NCBI RefSeq assembly: GCF_003462685.1
Contig: NZ_QRVE01000009.1
Coordinates: forward strand, 1 to 64,000
DNA from: Collinsella sp. AF23-4AC
GTDB taxonomy: Bacteria > Actinomycetota > Coriobacteriia > Coriobacteriales > Coriobacteriaceae
Direction: 5' to 3'
Length of the DNA stretch: 64,000 bases
A program made the translations under genes and the position numbers. The notes under the pieces are model-generated. The model was given only the letters and a program-made list of their open reading frames with translations. It searched no databases and was not told where the DNA came from. Each line of letters begins with the position of its first letter. Within the stretch, counting starts at the first letter, position 1. This document shows, in pieces, positions 27,501-35,268 of the stretch.

Positions 27501-29347
27501 ACCTGGCTGCCGATCTCCTTGGGATCGCGCAGCTTAATGACCTTGAACAGGGCATTCTTGATGACGGAATAGGACAGGCCGGCCGCGATGTCGCCCACCG
27601 TGGCGCCTTCCTTTTGCGCCTGCTTGACGCGCGAGTTCATAAAGACCGTGCAGCGACTGCCCAGGTCGACCGGAGCCTTGGCGTGAATGGCGGCATCGGC
27701 AAACGCGCGCACGTCCATGTTCATGGACACGGCGAAGCTCTCGATAAAGCTGCCGCAGCCCGACGAACAGGCCTCGTTGAGCATGATGTGCTCGATCACG
27801 CCGTCCTTGACGCGCAGGCATTTCATGTCCTGGCCGCCGATGTCCAGAATAAACTCGACGCCGGGCAGGAACGCCTTGGCGCCGCGCAGGTGCGCGACGG
27901 TCTCGATCTCGCCGGAGTCGGCCTTGAGGGCCTCGATGAGCAGCGCCTCGCCGTAGCCCGTGGTAGTCACGTGGCCGATGGTGCAGCCGGCGGGGATGTG
28001 ATTGTAGAAATCGGCCATGATGACCTTGGCCGTGCCCAGGATGTCGCCGTTGTTGTTGCCGTACCAGGTGTGCAGCAGCTGGCCGTCCTCGCCCACGAGC
28101 GCGGCCTTCATGGTGGTGGAACCGGCGTCGATGCCGATGAACACACGGCCGGTGTAGCCGTCGAGCTTGCCCTTGGGGACGACTTCCTGGTCGTGGCGGG
28201 TTTTGAATTCGGCAAAGTCCTCGTCGGTGGCAAAGAGCGGGTCCAGGCGCTCGACCTCGGCACCCTGCGTGTCGCCCAAGCTGTCGATGGCCTCGATAAG
28301 CTGCGGGAACGTGCTGAGTTTGTTGGACTCGTGCGCCATGGCGGCGCCGCTCGCCACAAACAGGTGAGCGTTTTGGGGCACAATGCGGTGCTCCTCGTCC
28401 AGGTTGAGCGTGAGGTAGAAGCGGTGGCGCAGCTCGGAGAGATACTGCAGCGGGCCGCCCAGGAAGGCGACGTTGCCGCGGATGGGACGGCCGCACGCCA
28501 GACCCGAGATGGTCTGGGTCACGACAGCCTGGAAGATGGAGGCGGCCACGTCCTCGGGGCGGGCGCCCTCATTGAGCAGCGGCTGCACGTCGGTCTTGGC
28601 AAAGACGCCGCAGCGGCTGGCGATGGGATAGATGGTGGTGGCGTTGGCCGCGAGCTCGTTGAGGCCGCTCGCGTCGGTGTGCAGCAGGGTTGCCATCTGG
28701 TCGATGAACGCGCCCGTGCCGCCGGCACAGGTGCCGTTCATGCGCTGCTCGATGCCGTTATCGAAGTAGATGATCTTGGCGTCCTCGCCACCCAGCTCGA
28801 TGGCGACATCGGTGGCCGGGATGAGGGTCTCGACGGCACGCTTGCTGGCGATGACCTCCTGGACAAACTCCAGGTCGAGCCACTGAGACAGCAGCAGACC
28901 GCCCGAACCGGTGATGGCGCAGGTCATCTGGGCCGTCGGCAGCACGGTCGTAGCACCCTCGAACAGGTCACGGGCGCAGGCACGGACGTCGGTGTGGTGG
29001 CGCTGGTACTTGGCATAGACGATCTGGTTGTCGTCGTTGAGCACGGCGAGCTTGACGGTGGTAGAGCCCACGTCGATGCCCAGGTGCAGGTTACCACGGG
29101 CGTTCTCAGGGTTGAAGATCGCGCCTTCGGGGGCGTGGGCGGCGGCGGTTACGGACTCGGCAACGTTGGGCGTGGCTGCGTCGGCGGCAAGCGTCTCTCC
29201 CGCCGCATTCTTGGCCTCGGCAACTGCCTCGGCGACCTTCTCGGCAGCGGCAGTCGCAGCCTTCTGCGCGGCGTCCACCACGGCGGGCGCGGCCTCGCGT
29301 GCGGCAGCGACCATGCGGTCCTTAATGCCCTCGACGAGTTTGCTCAT
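24560..29347 (-). CDS. Giant acyl-CoA dehydratase activase (two BadF/HgdC ATPase domains, DUF2229, HgdB-like)
   Basis: A member of the 2-hydroxyglutaryl-CoA dehydratase activator superfamily, the ATP-driven electron injectors of radical dehydratases and reductases in anaerobes. The 1,595 residues run as follows: an Ala-rich amphipathic extension (1-75); ASKHA/BadF domain 1 (GIDVGSTTVK at about 90); ASKHA domain 2 (GIDAGSTTMK at about 405, CSSGCGSFIESFA); a Cys-rich segment (HVRCGRCSNNCQ, GNRCEKG); DUF2229 (GIPRALNMYENYPFWHAFF); and HgdB-like C-terminal domains (FGCGLDALTTDQV, DICYPSILVTGQ, CVSCGPASEE). The substrate is not known. It is the second gene of an operon with a TetR regulator, 11 nt apart, and ends at its own terminator. 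Confidence 0.92.
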   Translation of the reverse strand: MSKLVEGIKDRMVAAAREAAPAVVDAAQKAATAAAEKVAEAVAEAKNAAGETLAADAATPNVAESVTAAAHAPEGAIFNPENARGNLHLGIDVGSTTVKLAVLNDDNQIVYAKYQRHHTDVRACARDLFEGATTVLPTAQMTCAITGSGGLLLSQWLDLEFVQEVIASKRAVETLIPATDVAIELGGEDAKIIYFDNGIEQRMNGTCAGGTGAFIDQMATLLHTDASGLNELAANATTIYPIASRCGVFAKTDVQPLLNEGARPEDVAASIFQAVVTQTISGLACGRPIRGNVAFLGGPLQYLSELRHRFYLTLNLDEEHRIVPQNAHLFVASGAAMAHESNKLSTFPQLIEAIDSLGDTQGAEVERLDPLFATDEDFAEFKTRHDQEVVPKGKLDGYTGRVFIGIDAGSTTMKAALVGEDGQLLHTWYGNNNGDILGTAKVIMADFYNHIPAGCTIGHVTTTGYGEALLIEALKADSGEIETVAHLRGAKAFLPGVEFILDIGGQDMKCLRVKDGVIEHIMLNEACSSGCGSFIESFAVSMNMDVRAFADAAIHAKAPVDLGSRCTVFMNSRVKQAQKEGATVGDIAAGLSYSVIKNALFKVIKLRDPKEIGSQVIVQGGTFMSDATLRAFEQLTGVHAVRPDIAGCMGAYGAALLARDRAGADGTSTILSAEDIAHLTVTQKHVRCGRCSNNCQLTVNDFGGGRRFITGNRCEKGAGHKKQKTEAPNLFKKKNELLFNREVLSPDEAPRGTVGIPRALNMYENYPFWHAFFTRLGFSVQLSDQSSKKTYQAGIESMPSESVCYPAKMSHGHVMNLIDRDVDFIWMPCVRWERKEDPTAGNCYNCPIVMSYPTALALNIDEIREQNIEFLYPFVPYHDKTELKRRLYQVLAVDRVADAEAGRGRVRGPKITRSEVDAAVNAAFEADARFHEDIQTMGEEALKWVEDHGGHGIVLAGRPYHNDPEINHALPELISSFGFAVFTEDSLAHLVKPERPIRVVDQWMYHSRLYAVARFVTMRNDLDLIQLNSFGCGLDALTTDQVQEILEASGKIYTVLKIDEVSNLGAARIRIRSLMAALKDQEAERLAEAAAAGEAYEQGDAAPVAPSTDAPAFASRKYTFEAQRESASTAWPKVLFTEQMRDEGYTILCPQMAPIHFDLVKEVFRGAGYNLELLPSTDHDAVEAGLRYVNNDICYPSILVTGQIMEAVESGRYDLSKTAVVISQTGGGCRATNYIALIRKALRESGHPEIPVISLSAVALGEDNPGFKLTPALLKQAVYAVLFGDVMMQMLYRCRPYEATPGAANALYEEYMARARKLAPKFNRHNYTKLCREAIRAFDTMPLAGEGTKPRVGVVGEILVKFHPTANNHVVDVIEREGCEAVVPGLLDFFLYSMSNAELQKDELGSSATTRAGMQALIKLVDWMRTPVEEMLEKSRRFEAPERIGTMADKARTVLSVCNNMGEGWLLTAEMLDLIDHGAPNIICTQPFACLPNHVVGKAVIKELRRQHPESNIVAVDYDPGASEVNQLNRIKLMISVAKENMRAGKGFKLEKVAPLAMDEVTGQMRAHDGCVSCGPASEEAVASVAKRLGRGIKK

Positions 29348-29358
29348 TGTCTCTCCTC

Positions 29359-30069
29359 TTAGTTGTTGGACTCGACGGTTGCGGCGGTGTCGACCGCGTC
29401 CTCGAGCTGCAGATTCAATAGCTTCATGCCGTATTCCGGCACGTTGATATCGATGGGTTGGCCATACAGGTCGCCGGGGCGCACAAAGGCGATAACCGTC
29501 ATGATGCGCGCTATGGTCTCGGGCGATTCGGTGAGCCCACGCTCAAACCAGCGCTGAATCAGGCCGACCTCGGCACTCACGACGTAGGTGACGTAGTAGT
29601 CAAAGAACGTGCCTAGCGCCAGGCCCAAAATGCCCGTCTGCGCACGCGGCGCCACGGCCTCACGTGCGGTGTCGATAATCCTTTTAATGAAGGCCTGGTC
29701 GCCGCCCGGACCCAGCAGCGCACCGATTAAGTCGCGGTTGGCCGCAAGATAACGCAGCAGCTCAACCGAACCGGGCGCCGGCTCGAGCTCGTCAATGTTA
29801 CGGTAAAGATCGGGCAGCCGAGCTGCGGTGATGAGCTCAATGCGCTCACGGATCTCGGCCAGCAAGCCGTCCTCGATTTGATTGATAAAGTCAGGAATAT
29901 CGCGGTAGTGCGAATAGAACGTACGACGCGTAAGACCGGCGCGCTCGGTGAGCGACGCGACATTAATGCGCGAAAGGTCGCCGCTTTCGGCAAGCTCGCT
30001 AGCAAGTGCCTGGCGAAGGGCACGCTGTGAGCGAAGGGACCGGCGATCACATTTCTCGAGCTGGGACAA
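29359..30069 (-). CDS. TetR/AcrR family regulator of the activase operon
   Basis: A 236-residue TetR-type repressor with an N-terminal helix-turn-helix (SRINVASLTERAGLTRRTFYSHYRDIPDF, residues about 33-62). The C-terminal helical ligand domain has no recognisable specificity. Translation begins at TTG (30069) with AAGGAGG just upstream. It is followed 11 nt later by the giant activase gene, so it very likely controls its own operon through two palindromes upstream (30092-30107 and 30121-30135). Confidence 0.88.
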   Translation of the reverse strand: MSQLEKCDRRSLRSQRALRQALASELAESGDLSRINVASLTERAGLTRRTFYSHYRDIPDFINQIEDGLLAEIRERIELITAARLPDLYRNIDELEPAPGSVELLRYLAANRDLIGALLGPGGDQAFIKRIIDTAREAVAPRAQTGILGLALGTFFDYYVTYVVSAEVGLIQRWFERGLTESPETIARIMTVIAFVRPGDLYGQPIDINVPEYGMKLLNLQLEDAVDTAATVESNN

Positions 30070-30091
30070 GCGTCCTCCTTGTTACTCAGCC

Positions 30092-30135
30092 TGTGCGCTA
30101 TTGCACAGTGCGAGTATTATTGCACACCGTGTGCA
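30092..30135 (-). promoter_or_regulatory. Two candidate TetR operators upstream of the tetR-activase operon
   Basis: TGCACAC-C-GTGTGCA (30121-30135) is a perfect 15-bp palindrome. TGTGC-N6-GCACA (30092-30107) is a related half-site pair 14 nt closer to the TTG start. Both share the GTGCA/TGCAC half-site. Position and symmetry fit autoregulation by the adjacent TetR protein. Confidence 0.65.
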
Positions 30136-30159
30136 TCAACACGTAAAGGCAATATTTGG

Positions 30160-30192
30160 AATGTGACAGAGGGGCTGTCCCTTTGTCACATT
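30160..30192 (-). repeat. REP-like hairpin overlapping the HAD gene stop
   Basis: AATGTGAC-type arms (30160-30173 and 30179-30192, 13 of 14 paired) flank the GGGACAG core. On the minus strand the element starts inside the TAA (30191-30193) of the HAD phosphatase gene. This is the GTGACA-stem subtype of the window's REP-like family. Confidence 0.75.
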
Positions 30193-31048
30193 ATTCGATG
30201 ACGGTGCGGGAGTTTTGCTTGCGCATGGTGGCGAGCATGTGTTTGGGGACGGCGTGGACCATGCAGCTGCCGATGGTCGCGCTCGCGGCGGCCTTAGCTG
30301 CATCGCTAGCGTTTTTGGTCGCATAGCTGTGACGGAAACGCTTGAGCATGGCGATATCATTGCCGCCGTCGCCGTAAACCGAAACCTCGTCCTCGGCAAT
30401 ACCGTAGTAGCCCGCCAGCCAGGCCACGCTCTCGCCCTTGTTGCACGCCACGTCCGTGATTTCGAACATCACCGGATCGAACGGCGCGTTGACCACGCGG
30501 TCCGATCGCTCGGCAAGATACGCCTTAAGGTCGCGCTCCAGCTCGGGCGAGGTCACGCGGCAGTTGATCTTGCACACATCGTGGCGCAGGATGTCACCGA
30601 TCGACTGGTCGAAATACTGTTCCTCGTGATACCCGCCACGCGCACGCATACCTCGCATCACGATGCGTTTGATAGGACTGTCCTTTTTAAAGCCCGCCTG
30701 GTGCATCTCGAACGAACCGCTTGAGAACATGCCGTCGGGCGTGGAGCAGTCAAAGCAGATATCCGGAAACTCCTTGAGCAGCTCCTCGGTGATCTGTGGG
30801 TCGATGGTCCAGGTCTTGAGCACCTCGCCATGACTGTCGCGCACGATGGAGCCGTTGGAGCAGCAGGCGTCAAGCGCCAGGCCCGTAAAGCCATGCTCGC
30901 CAATCGGTAGCGTCGAGCGTCCGGTCGCGGGAACCACATGCAGGCCAGCCTCGGTCAGCTCGCGAATGGCACGGCGGATAGTCCCGTCTGCCTCGTGCAG
31001 GGCGTTAAGCAGCGTTCCGTCTAAGTCACTCGCGAACATCTTGATCAT
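30191..31048 (-). CDS. HAD-superfamily (Cof-type) hydrolase
   Basis: A cytoplasmic haloacid-dehalogenase-fold phosphatase of the Cof/IIB subfamily, probably acting on small phosphometabolites. Motif I is MFASDLDGTLLN, the threonine/serine motif II is VVPATGRSTLP, and motif IV is SVYGDGGNDIAMLKRF, followed by the typical AMKNAS-like region (YATKNASDAAKAAA). I prefer the ATG at 31048 because GAGAGG is then 7 nt upstream; the ATG at 31054 leaves almost no spacing. Confidence 0.88.
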   Translation of the reverse strand: MIKMFASDLDGTLLNALHEADGTIRRAIRELTEAGLHVVPATGRSTLPIGEHGFTGLALDACCSNGSIVRDSHGEVLKTWTIDPQITEELLKEFPDICFDCSTPDGMFSSGSFEMHQAGFKKDSPIKRIVMRGMRARGGYHEEQYFDQSIGDILRHDVCKINCRVTSPELERDLKAYLAERSDRVVNAPFDPVMFEITDVACNKGESVAWLAGYYGIAEDEVSVYGDGGNDIAMLKRFRHSYATKNASDAAKAAASATIGSCMVHAVPKHMLATMRKQNSRTVIE

Positions 31049-31163
31049 GGGCATGCCTCTCTTTCGTCTGCACGATATTTTAGACGAGAATGAGCGCGCC
31101 CATGCAAGGGCGCTCCAACGCGCCGGGACATTCGCTCCCGCAAAGCCACAGTGCCCCAGCGCG

Positions 31164-32426
31164 TTAAATCAATCTCCACAAGCGACTTTTCAGCCGATAA
31201 AACAGCGCCGTTGTCAACGTCAGCACCGCCAGCATGCCTGCGAATACGATCGCCGGCGTCCATCGATCATATGCAACCCCGTACGTCAATTGGCCAATAG
31301 GCGTTGCGCAGGAAAGGACCGTGTAAACGACCGAAAGCACTTTTCCGCAGAGCTCAGTCGGCGCTGCCCGCTGAACAAACGCGATGATTTCAACCGACGC
31401 AATGGCCGCCCACACCATGACCCATGCCGAACCAACCGTAAACACGGTGAACACGCATACATCCGCGCCGAACAGTAGCGTAACAATAATCGGTACGACT
31501 CCTAAACAGATCATCGCAACATATCGACATATGCCATTGAGAGAAAAGCGATGCGGCCAAATGCCGACCAAGCCACTGCCGGTAAGACCACCCAAGCCCA
31601 GAGCAACCTCAACCATCCCAACACAGGACGATTGCATGCCGAGATGCTTTGTAACAATAATGGGAGCGCCAATCGTTAGCCCAACCAACGCAAGGTTTAA
31701 AACGGCCGCAAGCAAAATCACGGCGACCAATGATGCATTTTGCAGCAGATACCGAATCGACTCCCGAAAATCGTTTCGGCATGTCGTACGAGTCGCGCCG
31801 TCTCCCATCGTTTCAGATGAGGCATTTTGCTTGAGTGCACCCCCAAACAGCAAGGCTGAAATCGCAAACGTCACCGACGCGGTCGCGCAAAGAGCATCGA
31901 TACCAAAACACCCATAGACTGCCGTCCCGACCACAGGGCCCAAGATATTGCTCACCATGGTCATCTGCGAAACCAATGCAGTGGCCCACTCAACCTTCTC
32001 TTCACCCGTCATGCGAACCGTCTCAATTTGGAGTATTGGCTTTAGCAGCGATTGAACGCCATATTGAACACAAAGTATCGCTACTACGACGACCGCAAGA
32101 GGCAATGAGCGCTTCATGGGGATAGACAGCAGCGATGCAGTCATCAGAGCAATACCGAGGGCCACGAGGACCTCGCGATGTCTTCCCCTATCCGCTAAGA
32201 TCCCGCCAACCGGAGTCGCGAGCACACCTGGTATGAACGCTATCGCCGCGACGGCGCCATATAGCGTTGACGAGCCGCTGCAATCGAACAAGTAAAGCGG
32301 ATACGCAAAGCACAGCGCCGACAGCATCGAATACGTGCACAGCTGCGCAACAAGAAGGCCAAAAAGCCTGATAGATTGCACTGTTTTTTGCGTCAACGAG
32401 ACACTACTCCTCCGCATTCCAGCCAT
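31164..32426 (-). CDS. MFS transporter (TetR-controlled, drug-exporter-like)
   Basis: A major facilitator of about 420 residues with 12 hydrophobic segments. The loop-2 motif variant GGILADRGRHREVL matches the MFS signature GxLaDrxGrr. The closest general type is the macrolide/multidrug exporter group (inference). The start is probably the ATG at 32426, because a regulatory palindrome (32439-32459) covers the upstream ATG at 32444. It lies directly downstream of a TetR gene on the same strand with two operator-like sites in between. Its GC is somewhat lower than its neighbours, so recent acquisition is possible. Confidence 0.85.
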   Translation of the reverse strand: MAGMRRSSVSLTQKTVQSIRLFGLLVAQLCTYSMLSALCFAYPLYLFDCSGSSTLYGAVAAIAFIPGVLATPVGGILADRGRHREVLVALGIALMTASLLSIPMKRSLPLAVVVVAILCVQYGVQSLLKPILQIETVRMTGEEKVEWATALVSQMTMVSNILGPVVGTAVYGCFGIDALCATASVTFAISALLFGGALKQNASSETMGDGATRTTCRNDFRESIRYLLQNASLVAVILLAAVLNLALVGLTIGAPIIVTKHLGMQSSCVGMVEVALGLGGLTGSGLVGIWPHRFSLNGICRYVAMICLGVVPIIVTLLFGADVCVFTVFTVGSAWVMVWAAIASVEIIAFVQRAAPTELCGKVLSVVYTVLSCATPIGQLTYGVAYDRWTPAIVFAGMLAVLTLTTALFYRLKSRLWRLI

Positions 32427-32438
32427 AAGCCTACCCCT

Positions 32439-32459
32439 ATACATACCGGTAGTATGTAT
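32439..32459 (-). promoter_or_regulatory. Operator-like palindrome 1 before the MFS gene
   Basis: ATACATAC-CGGTA-GTATGTAT has perfect 8-nt arms and lies 12 nt before the ATG at 32426. It matches site 2 at 14 of 17 central positions (ACATACCG...GTAT). Confidence 0.75.
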
Positions 32460-32505
32460 TTAATGACTTGAAAAGGGCAGCCGTGGCTACCCTCACAAAT
32501 CAATT

Positions 32506-32522
32506 ACATACCGTTGGTATCT
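32506..32522 (-). promoter_or_regulatory. Operator-like palindrome 2, just after the tetR stop
   Basis: ACATACCGTTGGTATCT contains the symmetric ATACC-GTT-GGTAT (32508-32520). It lies 4 nt from the tetR TAA and 65 bp centre-to-centre from site 1. Confidence 0.65.
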
Positions 32523-32525
32523 ATA

Positions 32526-33188
32526 TTACCACCCGGCGCGGTCCCATACGTCCCAAATCTGCGCCGTTGTCTGAAGCACTTCATTACCCAAATCGAGCCC
32601 CACCGCGGCCGCCATCTGCGCCAAACATTGTGCGCGAGCGAGCATTCGCTCCTTGGGCTCGAGCGGACGGAACAATGGCAGCAGCCAAAGATTCGCCAAC
32701 AACGATACGGCCTCCGCCGCTTCACGCGGGCATTCGCACGCAATGGAGCCGTCGGTGATGCCCTCCTCGATCACTGGCAAGAGACAGCCATCGGCCGACT
32801 CGTCAAACGAGCCCTGGTACTGCATCGCCAGTAGACGCGAGCTTTTTACCGGATCCGCCGCAGGATGCATGCGTGCCCATAGCTCAATTTGTGGAACGAC
32901 GGACTCGGGCGCGTACAGCTGCTTGAGCTTTTGGGCTCCGGTCATATTACCGATACCAAGCATTGAGCGACGGTGCTCAACAATCGGAGCCATTGCCCGA
33001 TCAAATGCGGCGTTGAAAATCTCCTCTTTGCTCTTAAAGTGATGATAGACAGCGCCCTTGGTCATGCCATCGAGGCGGTCGACGATATCTTGAATGCTCG
33101 TCCCTTCATAACCCTGTGCGCAGAATAACTCCAGCGCCGCGTCGAGAATCTTCGCGACCGTCTCCTCGGGATATTTATTACGACCCAT
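32526..33188 (-). CDS. TetR/AcrR family regulator of the MFS gene
   Basis: A 220-residue repressor with an N-terminal helix-turn-helix (YEGTSIQDIVDRLDGMTKGAVYHHFKSKEEIF, residues about 25-55). I set the start at MGRNKYPEETVAKI (33188), where TetR homology begins; the 12 extra residues of the longer frame lie in the leader. It is 99 nt upstream of the MFS start on the same strand with two shared palindromes between, the usual layout for a locally acting efflux regulator. Confidence 0.86.
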   Translation of the reverse strand: MGRNKYPEETVAKILDAALELFCAQGYEGTSIQDIVDRLDGMTKGAVYHHFKSKEEIFNAAFDRAMAPIVEHRRSMLGIGNMTGAQKLKQLYAPESVVPQIELWARMHPAADPVKSSRLLAMQYQGSFDESADGCLLPVIEEGITDGSIACECPREAAEAVSLLANLWLLPLFRPLEPKERMLARAQCLAQMAAAVGLDLGNEVLQTTAQIWDVWDRAGW

Positions 33189-33196
33189 AATTCGTC

Positions 33197-33248
33197 CATC
33201 CGCAACGCAAGTCTTGTGCCTCATTGCAGCATTTTAACGTTGCGGATG
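33197..33248. promoter_or_regulatory. Inverted repeat flanking the tetR leader
   Basis: CATCCGCAACG (33197-33207) and CGTTGCGGATG (33238-33248) are perfect 11-nt inverted copies separated by 30 nt. They lie between the TetR start and the glnK stop. They could be an operator pair, or a hairpin terminating glnK on the minus strand. Confidence 0.5.
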
Positions 33249-33262
33249 GTAGGCGGTCGATT

Positions 33263-33601
33263 CTACACCGCGGCGGGGCCGTGTTCGCCGGTACGGATGC
33301 GGATGACCTCCTCGACCGGCTCGACCCAAATCTTGCCGTCGCCGACGGCACCGGTGCGAGCAGCGTTGCAGATAATCTCGACAATGCCGTCGACATGTTC
33401 ATCGGCGCAGATGAGGGTGAACTGCACCTTGGGGATCGTGTTGACGAGCAGCTCATTGCCGCGCACGTATTCCTTCCAACCATGTTGAGCGCCGCAGCCC
33501 TGCACCTGGTTGATGGTCATGCCGCGAACATCAGCCGCAAACAGCGCGTCTTTGAGAACCTCAAGCTTCTCAGCACGAACAATCGCCGTAATCTTCTTCA
33601 T
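33263..33601 (-). CDS. P-II family nitrogen regulatory protein
   Basis: A 112-residue trimeric P-II sensor of ATP/ADP and 2-oxoglutarate, probably gating the AmtB channel encoded just upstream. The T-loop (GCGAQHGWKEYVRGNELL) keeps the Gly and Gln positions but has Val where enteric GlnB/GlnK have Tyr51, so uridylylation at that site is unlikely. The B-loop TGAVGDGKIWVEPVEEVIRIRTGE is intact. It follows amtB on the same strand after 191 nt that hold a long hairpin. Confidence 0.93.
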   Translation of the reverse strand: MKKITAIVRAEKLEVLKDALFAADVRGMTINQVQGCGAQHGWKEYVRGNELLVNTIPKVQFTLICADEHVDGIVEIICNAARTGAVGDGKIWVEPVEEVIRIRTGEHGPAAV

Positions 33602-33633
33602 AGTGAATTCCTCTCCTCAATAAAAGAAATGAA

Positions 33634-33770
33634 TTGCCATTCAATGACGCGGGTTTTCGAGGTGCCCGAGATTGCCCCGAAAGAGGAGCGCCGCGTACTT
33701 CGGTACGCAAGCGACGGTTTGAGGGGCAAGGTCGGGTGCCTGGGAAAGCCGCGCGACGATTGAACGGCAA
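33634..33770 (-). repeat. Long imperfect hairpin between amtB and glnK
   Basis: Twelve-nt outer arms (33634-33645 and 33759-33770, 11 of 12 paired) lead through further paired blocks (33672-33678 with 33723-33729). The tip is a perfect 6-bp stem with a TTCG tetraloop (33693-33708). It fills most of the 191-nt amtB-glnK gap. Confidence 0.7.
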
Positions 33771-33792
33771 GGTGCGGTACTTGGGGAAGCTG

Positions 33793-35070
33793 TTAATCGA
33801 GTCCGGAGAAAGAGGGGTAGGCGCTCTCGCCGTGCTGACTCGCATCCAGGCCCAGCGCCTCGTCGGCCTCGTCCACGCGCAGGCTGCCGTGGAACAGCGC
33901 CTTGACTACCGCGGCGATGACCAAATCGAGCACCAGCACAATGGCGACCGTCACCACAATGCCCAAAATCTGCGAGATGAGCAGCGACACGTCGCCCGTG
34001 TAGAACAGACCGCCCTTACCGGTCCACGAAAGCTCCGGCACGCAGAACAGGCCCGTAAGCACGCCGCCCAAGATGCCGCCAATGCCGTGGCAGCCAAACG
34101 CGTCGAGCGCGTCATCGTAGCCAAACTTGGTCTTGAGATGACTGATAGCCAGGTAGCAGACGGGCGATACGATCAGGCCCATGACCAGCGCCGCCCACGG
34201 CTCGACAAAGCCCGCGCCCGGCGTAACCACCACGAGGCCCGCGACCAGACCGGTGCTAGCGCCCACCAGCGTGGGGCGACCGGTGTGCACGCGCTCGACG
34301 GCGAGCCACGAAACCATGCCCGCCGCGCTGGCCGTCACGGTGTTGAGGATGGCGAGCGCGGCCACGGCATCGGCCTTAAACTCGCTGCCGCCGTTAAAGC
34401 CAAACCAGCCAAACCAAAGCAGGCCGGCTCCCAGCGCCACAAACGGGACGTTATGCGGACGGTAGCTCACCATGCCAAAACCGCGACGACGGCCGGGCAT
34501 TAAGCAGAGGATCAGGCCGGTAAGACCAGACGAAATGTGCACCACGTCGCCGCCGGCAAAGTCGAGCGCGCCGATGATGTCGCCGATAAAGGAGCCATCG
34601 CCGCCCCAGACCATATGAGCGAGCGGTGCATAGACCACGAGCAGCCAAATGCCCAGAAAGGCCGTCATGGCACCAAACTTAACGCGGCCTGCCAGGCTGC
34701 CCGTGACGATAGCAGCCGTGATCATGGCAAACGCCATCTGAAAGGCGATGTTGATAATCTCCGGGTAGACGGCGCCGTCCGACGCGGTGCCCTCGGCCGC
34801 CTGCAGCACCTGGTTGAGCACCGGCAGGCACAGAAGCTGGTCAAAGCCGCCAATAAACGGGCTGGAACCGTCGCCACCGTAGGCCAGCGACCAGCCGGCA
34901 ACAATCCATAGCACACCTACCAGGCCAATGGCGCCAAAGCACATGAGCATGGTGTTGATGACATTTTTGCGCCTGGACAGGCCACCATAGAAAAACGCCA
35001 GACCCGGTGTCATTAAAAACACGAGCATGGTGCAGATGAGCATAAACGTTGTCGATCCCGTATCGTACAT
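33793..35070 (-). CDS. amtB: Ammonium transporter AmtB
   Basis: A trimeric ammonium channel with 11 membrane segments. Signature stretches include TPGLAFFYGGLSRRKNVINTM, WIVAGWSLAYGG, DFAGGDVVHISSGLTGL (first pore His), GAGLLWFGWFGFNGGS and DDALDAFGCHGIGGILGGVLTG (second pore His). The start at 35070 (MYDTGSTTFML, 425 residues) is preceded by GGGAGAG. The longer frame adds nonhomologous arginine-rich residues. It is paired with the P-II gene downstream. Confidence 0.95.
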   Translation of the reverse strand: MYDTGSTTFMLICTMLVFLMTPGLAFFYGGLSRRKNVINTMLMCFGAIGLVGVLWIVAGWSLAYGGDGSSPFIGGFDQLLCLPVLNQVLQAAEGTASDGAVYPEIINIAFQMAFAMITAAIVTGSLAGRVKFGAMTAFLGIWLLVVYAPLAHMVWGGDGSFIGDIIGALDFAGGDVVHISSGLTGLILCLMPGRRRGFGMVSYRPHNVPFVALGAGLLWFGWFGFNGGSEFKADAVAALAILNTVTASAAGMVSWLAVERVHTGRPTLVGASTGLVAGLVVVTPGAGFVEPWAALVMGLIVSPVCYLAISHLKTKFGYDDALDAFGCHGIGGILGGVLTGLFCVPELSWTGKGGLFYTGDVSLLISQILGIVVTVAIVLVLDLVIAAVVKALFHGSLRVDEADEALGLDASQHGESAYPSFSGLD

Positions 35071-35268
35071 TCGCTCTCCCTTGGTCGCATGAACGTTGTC
35101 GGCGCCCATAATGCGGCCGAGGGGCAACTGGTGTAGACCAGATACGGCGTTGTTAAACGCTGCGTTGTCGAATGGAAACGGTGCCGCAATCTTGGAAACG
35201 GCGCAGCAACGGGCGCGAAACGAACGGGAAATACGCGAGCAAGGGGGCCGTGAACGCACCCGTCCCGG

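Noticed and set aside
26330..29362. A 1,010-codon plus-strand open frame opposite the activase gene
   Set aside because: Same codon-bias shadow. The minus-strand frame has clear ASKHA and DUF2229 motifs.
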